From NCBI RefSeq assembly GCF_036850765.1, contig NC_089490.1, positions 130,600,522 through 130,664,521 of the forward strand: DNA of 64,000 bases. The letters run 5' to 3'. The notes below the pieces were generated by a model. The model made no database searches, was not told the origin of the DNA, and saw only the letters and a program-made list of their open reading frames with translations. Below, one piece after another: positions 35,037 to 47,000 of this stretch; positions within the stretch are counted from its first letter, which is position 1, and every line of letters begins with the position of its first letter. Source of the DNA: Saccopteryx bilineata. Its lineage: Eukaryota > Chordata > Mammalia > Chiroptera > Emballonuridae. Both the position numbers and the translations under genes were made by a program.

Positions 35037-38000
35037 CCATTTGTTTTCCACTTATTTATGTATATTCATTGGTTGATTCCTGTATGTACACTGGCTGGGG
35101 ATTGAACCTGCAATCCTAGGAGTATTGGGACAATGCTCCAACCACCTAAGCTATCCATTCAGGGCCAGTGTTTCAGATTTGAAAGGCAGGCACGGCCTGC
35201 AGACTTCCCAAAGGAGTAAGACTGAATAAAAGAATTTTCTGGCTAGGGGAAGCACAAAAGCTGTTCTGCCCAAGATTTTGAAACCCCAGATTTATACCAA
35301 AGGAGTGGAGAAGAACCACACCCTCATCTGTTAGCCCGGTTGCCACGCCCTGTGCACTACAGGCCCCAGCTGAGAGCTCAAGTCCTGTGGGTGTGCTTGG
35401 GCTTCTCCTGGAGCCTAACTTGCTGTCTCTCCACAGATTACTGTAAGAAATACAGAAATTATATAAGAAGCAGATTCCAGTGTATGAAGGACAGGAATGC
35501 CCGTCTTGGTGAGAGTGTGAACCTCAATAAACGCTACACCAGGCTGCGTCTCGTCAAGGAACACCAGAGCCAGCAGCAGAGGGAGCACGAACTCCTGGCC
35601 ATTGGCAAGACCGTGACTAACATGGGGGATGGCCCTATGAATTCTGTGAACTTGGAATTGCTGTTTGAGCCTGAGGACCCATACTCTGAGCCTGTGCACA
35701 CAGTGGTGTTCCAGGGATCGGCAGGCATTGGGAAAACTATGCTGGCCAGGAAGATCATGTTGGACTGGGCATCAGAGAAACTTTACCAGGACAAGTTTGA
35801 CTATTTGTTCTACATCCACTGTCGGGAAGTGAGCCTGGGGACACGAAGGAGCCTGAGAGACCTGATGGTCAGCTGCTTCCCTGACCCAAACCCACCCATA
35901 AGCAAGATCATGAAGAAGGCTTCCAAGATCCTCTTCCTCATGGACGGCTTTGATGAACTGCAAGGAGCCTTCGATGAGCACAGTGAGGCACTCTGCACGG
36001 ACTGGCAGAAGGTGGAACGGGGAGACATTCTCCTGAGCAGCCTCATCAGGAAGAAGCTGCTTCCCGAGGCCTCGCTGCTCATCACCACAAGGCCCGTGGC
36101 CCTGGAGAAGCTGCATCACTTGCTGGATCATCCGCGGCATGTGGAGATACTGGGTTTCTCAGAGACCAAAAAGAAGGAATATTTCTTTAAGTATTTCCCA
36201 GATGAGCGGCAAGCCCAGGAAGCATTCAGGCTGATTCAGGAGAATGAGGTCCTTTTCACCATGTGCTTCATTCCCTTGGTCTGCTGGATCGTGTGCACTG
36301 GGCTGAAGCAACAGATGGACAGTGGCAAGAATCTTGCTCAGACATCCAAGACCACTACTGCCGTGTACATCTTCTTTCTCTCCAGTTTGTTGCAGTCGCA
36401 AGTAGAGAGCCAGAAGCGCCACGTGTCGGCCAACCTTCGGGGTCTTTGTTCGTTGGCTGCAGATGGGATCTGGAACCAGAAAATCCTGTTCGAGGAGGCA
36501 GACCTCAGGAACCATGGCCTGCAGAAGGCGGATGTGTCTGCTTTTCTGAGGGTGAACCTATTCCAAAAGGAAGTGGACTGTGAGAAGTTCTACAGCTTCA
36601 TCCACATGACTTTCCAGGAGTTCTTTGCCGCCATATACTACTTGCTGGAAGAGGAGGAGCGGCGAGGGGTGACGGACGTGCCACAGAGTCTTTCGGAACT
36701 CCCCAACCGAGACGTGACAGCTCTTCTCGAGAACTATGGCAAATTTGAAAAAGGATATCTGATTTTTGTTGTCCGTTTCCTCTTCGGCCTTATAAACCAA
36801 GAGAGAACCTCTTACTTGGAGAAAAAACTGAGTTGTAAGATCTCACAGCAAATCAGGCTAGAGCTGCTGAAATGGATCGAAGCAAAAGCTAAGGCTAAGA
36901 TCCTGCAGATGCAGCCGAGCCAGCTGGAGTTGTTCTACTGCTTGTATGAAATGCAGGAGGAAGATTTTGTGCAAAGGGCCATGGGCCACTTCCCAAAAAT
37001 TGAGATCACTCTCTCCACCAGAATGGACCATGTGGTTTCTTCTTTCTGTCTCAAGAATTGTCAAAATGTGCAATCCCTTTCCCTGAGGTTGCTCCATAAC
37101 TCACCCAAAGAGGAAGAGGAAGAGGAAGAGGAGGAGGAGACAGCTCAACACTCTGATGTGGACCACTGTATCGTCCCAGAACCTTCTTCTTATGGGTAAG
37201 GATACCAGCTTCAGGCAGGTGGTAAAAGATGCCCTCCACTTTTTAGCCACCTTTCTCTCAGCACTTGCTCCCTCTCCCCTCTTCTCAGCTGTCTCTCAAA
37301 CACAGTTGCCTCAGCTATATTTTTTATTTATTTATTTATTTTACAGAGACAGAGAGTAAGTCAGAGAGAGGGATAGACAGGGACAGACAGACAGGAACGG
37401 AGAGAGATGAGAAGCATCAATCATCAGTTTCTCGTTGTGCGTTGCGACTTCTTAGTTGTTCATTGATTGCTTTCTCACATGTGCCTTGACCATGGGCCTT
37501 CAGCAGACCGAGTAACCCCCTGCTGGAGCCAGCGACCTTGGGTCCAAGCTGGTGAGCTCTTTGCTCAAGCCAGATGAGCCGGCGCTCAAGCTGGCGACCT
37601 CGGGGTCTCGAACCTGGGTCCTTCCGCATCCCAGTCCGACGCTTTATCCACTGCGCCACCACCGGGTCAGGCCAGTTGCCTCAGCTATATAGTAATGCAA
37701 CCTCCACCATCTCTAGTAGATCCCTTCATTGGCAGAGACTGACCAGTGGAAGAAGGGTAGCTGGACAAGTAGGACAAGATAAAGCCAATGAAACAATAGA
37801 GAACTGAGTAAAAATGTTTGTCAACTCAAATTGCTTGTAATCAATCCACTTGGGGTTCTAGCCGGGTAATAGCCAGTCGATACCGAAGGGAGAAAACCAG
37901 CCCTGTGACTTGGTCTCAGGACCACAGAGGACAGAAGGCCCTTAGCACTGACTGATGTATGGCGGTTTCACAGAGTGAAGTCTGAACCTCTCTGGACAAA

Positions 38001-39718
38001 GAGGTGGGACCTGGGTGAATAGAGGAGAAGGTAAAAAGATTTGAGCAGTAGGGTCTGCTAAGAACAAGACGTGAACGTGGTCTGAGGAAAAGTGTGTGTA
38101 GAAAACAATAAGGAGAGACACGGCTTCATTGGAACCAATGTGATAAGGAATGTTGAGGAAATAAGGCTAGATGGCAGAGAATGCTCCCAGGCCTCACACA
38201 GTATTTGCAAGCAGGAGCTCAGCAGCAATACCTCCGCCACAGTCCATTTGCCTCCTTGCAGCCCAAGCCCACCCCCTTGTGACTGCATTGGTACAGTTGC
38301 TACCCTACTGCTGAAGTCCCTGCATGGAACTGCCACAACCACAGTAGCTGTGGGAAGGTGGCCATTCTGTGAATGTGTGCATGTGACCTCTGTACAAGAC
38401 AGCAGACACGGGACAAAATAAAGCAGAGAAGAAGCTGGACACATTCAGCAGCAGCAATGAATTTTAAACTCCTTTTCTCTGTCTCCCTAGCACCTTCATT
38501 GTTTGGTCAACCAGGACCACCCTCTGGGACTTCAGTGGTGGCTAAGACTCAGGTCCTGCTTACAGTGACTTAAGGTTCAGTTTTGGGGACCGTTGGGAAA
38601 CACAGGCAGAATGAGGAAAATGGGCCACCGAAAGAACATTTGTAGAGTGCACCTGGAGGGGAGCCCTCAAATGGCGATCCTGGAGGGTGGGGCACGGGAG
38701 AGCCAAGCCAGGCGGGGGGGGGGGCAGACAGAGGAATATGAGGCTGAGAGTGGGAGGTGGAAAAGCAGGTTATGTTTCCATGGTGGCCAGTACGTTAGAA
38801 TAGCTAGAAAGAAGATGGGGAGGTGGAGAGAGAAAAGGAGTAAGAGAAAGTGGCAGAGATGCCCATCAAAGCCCTAAAAGCAAGGCTGAGAAAACAGGAG
38901 GCTTGACCCAGACCCCATAGTTGTGAGGAAGGCTCACAGGGACTCAGATGAAAATGCCTCAAGGAAAGCCTGATGCCATCTCTTCAGCTCCCAGCTCCCT
39001 TTCTCTGAGAGCAGGTGCTTGCTTTGTGTGTTCTAGAACCTTCTGGGACCAACCACGGGGACAAACCATTCAGTGCCAACTAGACATGCAGGCCCAACCC
39101 TAGACCCATGGAGTCAGACTCTGAATTTGAACAAGAAGTGTACACTGGAGTCACTTGGAAGTCTCAGAAATATTCATGTGTCTGATCCTATTTCCTGGAG
39201 TCTAACGTTATTCCCAGGGGGTGGCCTGGTCTCTGCATCACTGAGCAGAGGGACAGCTAACCAATGGGGGAGCGAGCAGGACACCTGAGGAAGGGCCCGA
39301 GGAGTTCGCTGTTAGCCAAAGCCACCGGCTCACACTATGCACCATACTGTGTGCAGAGCAACCTTACTAAGTCTCTGTCTGCTTCGTTCCTCTGTGGGCC
39401 GTCTTTGGTTCAACGACTCATTTCTTTATCCCTGGGAGGCCGTTGTCTCAACAGGTGCCAGCCACTCCTGACCCCTTCGCTTGTTTGCTCTTCTCACAGA
39501 TTGATTTTCTTCTCGCCTTCTTCCTTCCTTCCGTTTCTAGATTGGTGAGCTGCTCTTTTACTTACATCTTTTGTTGGAGTCTCTTCTCTGTCCTGGGAAC
39601 TAACCAGAATCTCATGGAACTGAACCTCAGTGACAGTCCTCTGGGGGACGCAGGGATGAAGGTGTTATGTGAAATGCTCCAGAATCCTGGCTGTAATGTT
39701 CAGAGATTGTGGTAAGAA

Positions 39719-39767
<49 letters not shown>

Positions 39768-41020
39768 GAGAAAGAGGGCTGGAGGAACACCTCAGGGACC
39801 ACCAGATCAGTGGTTTATTACTTCCTAGGGCTGCCATTAACAATGTACTACAGACTGGGGGCTTAAACAACAGAAATTTATTTTCTTGTGAGACTGTTCT
39901 GGAGGCTGGAAGTCTAAAATGAAAGTGTGAGCAGGGCTGTTTTCCACTGAAGCCTATCTTCTTGAATGTAGATGGCATCTTCTCTCTGTACATGTTTGAT
40001 CCCCTCTCCTTACAAGGAAGCCAGTTATGTTGGATTAGGGCCTGCTTTAATGACATTTTAATTTAATTACCTCTTGAAAGACCCCCATCTCCAAATACTG
40101 CCACATTCTGAGGTCCTAGCAGTTAAGACTTCAACATATTAATTTTTTTATGGGGGACACAATTTAGTCCATTGCAAGTAAGAAGGCAGACTGATTGGAG
40201 TCTGGTTGTTTGGGAGGTATTATATGGAGAAGTATGAAGGGGAACTGAAAACAGGTGATTTGTTGGTGGTGTACAAAAATGCATGACCTTCAGTATCTTC
40301 CATTTCCTCATGGCCATGTTGATAGAAGGGAATCTGAGAGTGTTGTCACAGACAGTGGTGGCTACTGGGCTGGAACCCATCGGGACATTTTGTATAGATT
40401 GGTTGTCCCAGGGAATCTCTGGTTGCCTTGTTCTGAAGAGCTTGCTCTGAATCCACATGGGAATCAGACGCTCATATTCTTAAGGTGAGCACGTTGTGTC
40501 TAGGCCATCCTTGCAGCCTTGTCCCACAATACATCTGAATTAGTGACAAGCCACACTCTAGGATGTCTTTCTACCTTTCTCTCACGCTCACTGTTCCCAC
40601 CCCATCCCCAATCTTCCCAATTTTACCTACTTTACAAGCCATTGTCCACTCTCCTCATTCTTGACAGCCCAGGTCCAATAACCATGATCATATGCCTGGA
40701 TATTACAGTGGCTTCCAAGACAATCGGCTTCCCAGGGCAAGGTTTGTGTTTGTGTTTGTCTTGCCATTCATTGTCTCTACAATGCCTGAACAAGTGTCTC
40801 AGCACACTTTAGTGCTCAAAAGTGCACACTGAATAAACAGTGGCTGTTCTCCCTTCATCCACCTTTGTTACCATCCGACCCCTCGTCCATGTAGAAGTCA
40901 GAGGGGTTAGAAAATTCTACCTTCATCATGATGTTCCACTTGCTTGAATGCTTTCTCTTTGCTCTTTTTTTTTTAAATTAAATGAGGTTTTTTTTTAGAT
41001 TTTATTTATTCATTTTAGAG

Positions 41021-41057
<37 letters not shown>

Positions 41058-44000
41058 GGGGAGGAGCAGAAAGCATCATCCCCCCTTGACCCATCCCATA
41101 TGTGCCTTGACCAGGCAAGCCTGGGGTTTTGAACCGGTGACCTCAGCATTCCAGGTCAACGCTTTACCCACTGCGTCACCACAGGTCAGGCGGAGTAAAT
41201 TTTTTTAAAACTGAATTTATTGGGGTAGCATTGGTTAATAAGATATATAGGTTTCAGGTGTACAGTTCTATGATACATTACCTGTATATTGTGTTGTGTG
41301 TTCCCCGCCCAAGTCAAGTGTCCTTCTGTCACCATTTACCCCCCTTTACCCTCTCCTACTCCCCCACCCCCTTTCCCTTTATAATCACCATATTGTTGTC
41401 CATGTCTATGAGATTTTGTTTTGCTCGTAATCCACTTATGTTTTTCACTCATCCTCCAACCCGCTCTCTTCTGACAGCTATCAGTCTGTTCTCTGTATCT
41501 ATGAGTCTCCTTCTATTTTGTTGTTTATTTATTAGATTCCACATATGAGTAAAATCATAGAGTAGTTGTCTTTCTCTCACTGGCTTATTTCACTTAACAT
41601 AATGCTCCCCAGGTCCATACATGCTGTTGCAAAGGGTAAGGTTTCTTTTTTTTTTTTTTTTAATTTTTATGGCTGTGTAGTATCCTATTATATAAACGTA
41701 CCACAGCTTGCTTTATCCACTCATCTACTGATGAACACTTGGGCTGCTTCCATGTCTGGGCTATTGTAAATATACTGCTCACAAAAATTAGGGGATATTT
41801 CAAAATGAATACAAAGCTATAAAATATCCCCTAATTTTTGTGAGCAGTTTAGCACTGCAGAGAACATAGGGTACTTTTTGCTCTTTTGATAAATTATAAA
41901 TGCTTTGTAATTTTTCCCTTGACGGTTCCTTCTTGTCTTGATGCTCTGGCTGGCTGGCTTTGGAACTTCACCTGCCTCTCTGCCCTCATCTCCAGCTACT
42001 GCCTCCATGACCCCATGGGTACCCCTGTGTGATTCCTGGGAGATGGATGACAATGAGATGCTTCGCAGATCAACTAGATGTCCATTTACTTCTAGTTGAT
42101 GTGAAGATTGGGGCAGGAAGGAAGGTGGTCCATAAAGCTCAGGACATCTGCACTATTGGCCTGGGAAGGACCTGGGATACTGCTCTTGTTCCTTTGACAG
42201 GGACAAATTATTATTATTGTTGTTGTTGTTATTGGGAATGGTGTGTGTGTGTTTGTGTGTGTGTCTGTGTGTAAAACAAACCAAGAGCCAGAGCTTCTTG
42301 TACCTTCAGTGTGGATGAGGGTCTGAGGTTAAATCACTCAGCAGAACAGCAGGCGCTTTGACCAAGGGAAGAGGACGGGTGCAACCCTAAAGAGGTGGGC
42401 ATGTGTGTGAGGGAGTCTCAGCGGTTAGGGCACAGGGTGAACTGTGGGACTATGGATTCATTCCCTTTCCATTTATAGAACAGGCACATGCCATTTATGT
42501 ATTTGAGAGTTAGCCATTATTTATGAAGCAAGATCATTGCTTGCTGCTCAACAGCTATCTGTGGTCCTGGGCTGTGAGCTGGCCAACCTGGAGCTTACTT
42601 CCCTGTATGTCTCTTGGGCGTGTTCAGGAGTTCTGATAAGAGGCTGCTCTCCCCAATACTTCATTATGCTTTCCCCTTTGTCACATGAGGACACAAGTGC
42701 CCCTGTATGGGCTGAAGTCACAGGTAGCCCTAGAGGGATCATCGCCAGGCAGCGATGATCTGATACTCTCTGCTTCTGTGCTCGGCTCCCAGGTTGCGGC
42801 GGTGCTGCCTTTCCCATCAGAGCTGCTTCCACCTCTCCTACGTCCTGAGCAGCAACCAGATGCTGGTGGAGCTGGACCTGAGCCACAATGCTCTGGAGGA
42901 CTGTGGAGCCAGGCTCATATGCACGGGGCTGAAGCATATATTCTGCAGCCTGAAGAAACTGTGGTGAGTGTGAGCTCATTCCCCTCATGAAGAAGCAAGA
43001 GCCGTGACTTCAATGAGCTCACACAGACGGGAGAGCTAGTGTCCCAAAGATGGTCCCCGAGCTCCTTCCAGGTGGTGGTCAGTAGTTCCACCAGTTAGTG
43101 GTCACTGTGGGAGGAGCCCCATACTGAGTGCTGGTGGGAAACTCAGCCAGGGGAATTATGTTGTCTTTAGGGTATTCCCAGCCTAGCTGAACAAATTCAG
43201 CCGCTGCCATGCGATGCTCTAGCAGAGCCCTTGGTCTCCACGCTGGACAGGAACAGCGGTGCTGGAGCAATGCAGATACTGAAGGAAGCACTTGGAATGG
43301 TAGGGTTGACTTATACACATTAGGGTGGTTATCCTAAAAAAACAAAACAAAACAGAAAACAACAAATGTTAGTGAGAATGTGGAGGAAGCAGAAACCTCA
43401 CACATGGCTGGTGGGAATGTTAAATGGTACAGCTGCTGTGGAAAACAGGGTGTCAGTTCCTAAAAATAAAAAATTTAAACATAGAATTAACATGTGATTT
43501 AGCAATTTTATGTCTGGGGAAATACCCCAGAGAGTTGAAATGAGGCACTCAAACATGTACTTGTACACCCAGCAGTGGTGTTCACAATAGCCCACAGGTG
43601 GGGACAACCCAAGTGTCCGTCAATGCACAAGTAGATTTAAAAAATGTGATATATATACAAATATAGCCTTAAAAGGAATCTGACACATGCTGCAACATGG
43701 GTAAACCTTGAGGACATTGTATTAAGTGGAATAAGCCAGACACAAAAGGACAAATTCTATATGATCTGCTTACATGAATGAGGTCCCTAGAGTGGTCAAA
43801 CTCATAGAGACAGGAAGTAGAAGGTTGGTTGCCATGGGTTGGGGAATTGGGAATTATTGTTTAATGGGGACAGAGTTTTAGTTTAGTATGATGAGGAAGT
43901 TCTGGAGATAGATGGTGGTGATGGTTGCACAACAGTGTGAGTATACTTCGTGCCACTGAGCTGTACGCTTACAGTGGCTACAATGGTAACTTGTATGTTG

Positions 44001-47000
44001 TGTGTAACTTGTAAATATATAAGCGAGAGAGAGAAAAAGATGTATATAGAGACAAAAAGAGAGAGATGAGAAGTATCAATTCGTAGTTGTGGCACTGTTA
44101 GTTGTTCATTCATTACTTCTCCTAAGTACCTTGATGGGGTGGGCAATGGGCCCAACAGAGCCAGTGACCCCTTGCTCAAGACAGCAAACTTGGGTTCAAG
44201 CCAGCGACCTTTGGACTCAAGCCAGTGACCATTGACATGATCCCACACTCAAGCAGTTGACCCCACACTCAAGCTGGTGAGTCTGCATTTCAGCCAGATG
44301 AACCTGTGCTCAAGCCAGCAACCTCATAGTTTAAAACTGGGATCTTGGTGTCCTGGGTTGATACTCTATCCACCGCTCCACCACTGGTCAGGCGTATGCT
44401 GTAAACATTTAACACAATAATAAATGTAGGGAGTGGGAAGGTGCAGAATTGGCATGGGGTTAGAAGGTGTTTACTTGCTAGTACAAAAACAGAAAAGGAA
44501 ATAAAAAGTTAACATAGAACATAAATGTACTCTTTCCATGTGTGGATTAGACTAGAAGTGCTTCCTTGAATCACAGCAGAGGGAGTGAGAGGTATGTTAA
44601 TGCTCTGCCATCTCTGTGTAAGGTTGGTCAACTGCTGTCTCACATCAGCGTGTTGCGTGGATATCGCGTCTGTCCTGAGCATGAATCAGTCCCTGACCAG
44701 ACTCTACTTGGGGGAGAATGCCCTAGGAGACTCAGGAGTTGGAGTTTTATGTGAAAGAGCAAAGCATCCACAATGTAAGCTTCAGAAACTGGGGTAAGTA
44801 AGTATTCACGGTGTCTCCTTTCAAGGATACATTATTGGGAAAATGTGGGTGTTACTCAGATGGAGTTGAGGGTGGAGAACAAAGGAGACAGGTTTTTGTC
44901 CTCCCAATTCTCTACATGCTTCTAAGATATTCATGGGGATAGTCACCCACTTTATGTGTGAACACTTCCAAGCAAGTCGATCGTTGCTGCACAATGGGGC
45001 CACTGCAGCAGGGGTGAGTTCTGATCCCAGCAGGGCACCTTCTTTGATTTCTGTGGATTAGCTTTGCTCCCAAGAGTCCGCCGAGGGGTGCTGATCTCAA
45101 TTCCCAGAGAAAACACTCACTCTCTAGTCTTTTCATCTCAGCCCTCAATTAGGAGACAGCTGAGCACCAACACCCACATAGTCATGTGGTCCTAATTAGG
45201 GACTGGTCTGTTAAAACTCATTACCTGCCAAATTTTTATTTCTGATTTTTTTTGGTGTATTTTGTTTGAAAATGGAATTAGGTAATGGAATTTAGGGGTC
45301 TGTATTGGAAAAAAAATATTGATACCATTTGGGGTTCATGGACTGTCTTGTCACAAAAATTTTGAAAGAACAGATAATATTACACACACACACAAGACAA
45401 ACTCATGTTCTATGCCAAACAGGAAAGCATTCGACATGGAGTCCTACATTACATTTCCTACACTGCTTGCACACATTTGTACCACATACAGCACATTTTC
45501 TTTGCTTTCCCTCACAGGTCCTTCCAATACATGTCCAATTGGATCAAATCTAACATCTTCAGGTACACGGCTTTTCCTTGTCACACTTGAACTGGGTCTT
45601 CCGATGACTTTAGGATTGGATAATGAGTCTTTTTTCATATATGTTCTTGCAATATTGTGTCTGAAGTCCTATAACGAGATGTTTTCATTTGAAGCAGTAT
45701 AAAGAGCATGGGCGTTAACAACAGCAACATCAATGGCATTTATAAAAAAGAGGAAAATACCACTTCTTTCCTCTAAATTTAATGCAGTACTTTTGGACAT
45801 TCCAGCCCAGCTTGTCAACATCACCTATATACTTGTTATATTGCCCTACAATGTGTGGTCTATCCACTCGACATTCTATCTTTTCTTTCTTAGAATACCT
45901 TTTCACTTTTTCTAAAGGTTGTACTCCTAAATAATTTGACATAACTTTGACACAGTTATTGTCATTCCAAATCAATGCAAAAATGTTATTACTTTCATAA
46001 TAATAGTAATCATATGCTCCATGTAGCTATCCTGTATAGCCTCTACAGACTCGTCACTGACTGATGGCCTACCAGAACGGGGTTTCTCCACCAAACTGCC
46101 GGTTTCCTTCAACTGCTTATCCCACCGTGTAATGTTATTCCTACGTGGTGGCGCTTCATTATAAACACGCCGATATTCACGTTGCACTTTGGTCACCGAT
46201 TCGAATTTAGCGAGCCACAGAACACACTGAACTTTCCTCTGTACCGTCCACATCTCGACTGGCATGGCCATGGGCTGCTCTGCTGTATACACGGTGTTAC
46301 GTCATCATCTGTGCATGCACACATGCTGCCACATCATCCTACAGAAACTGGGAGGGTTTTCCTTTTATTTGGTGCAGATTTCACATTTCTGTTGTCTTTT
46401 GTTGCTTTCCTGTGACCGGTCAAAAGTGCAACACTACTTTACAAACACACTGTACTTTGGGTTACTATGTAGTTTAACAAGTCTTCATCAAAAAAATTTT
46501 CAAATATGTCAACAGGTGATTTATTTTTCAAATGTTGAGTCATTTTTTATTTCAGTTCAGATACATTGTCGTACTGTAATGTACTACTGGAAAAGTTTAT
46601 GTCCTGTTTTTTCCAGTCACTCTTCGGCAATACTTTACGTTTTGATTTTTGCATAGATGATGGATTGTCTTCTAAGGCACTAGAATGTACTTCTAATTGA
46701 CCAGAAACATCCTGTGTAAGAGTGTCTTCTAAAATATTTTCATCAAGGTCTTTACAATCTGATACTGCATCCATGTTATTGGGAGGCAGTTCAACTATAT
46801 CGATGGTTTCTTGTTCTAATTTGTCAAAAAGTTCGTCATTTCTGAATAGTTCTTCTATATCTCTAACACTAAGAAATTCTCTAGCAGCCATACTGCCCCC
46901 AAAACTGTGGAAGTAAAACAACAACTATGAATTACTAAAGTACCTAAATATTATCAATTTTTTAACATAGCACATTCCATGAGCCCCAAATGGGGAACAA

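Noticed and set aside
34608..35105. 165-codon + frame over exon 2
   Set aside because: It reads exon 2 in the wrong frame; the correct frame is set by the exon 1 donor and gives the conserved EEEWMGLL peptide.
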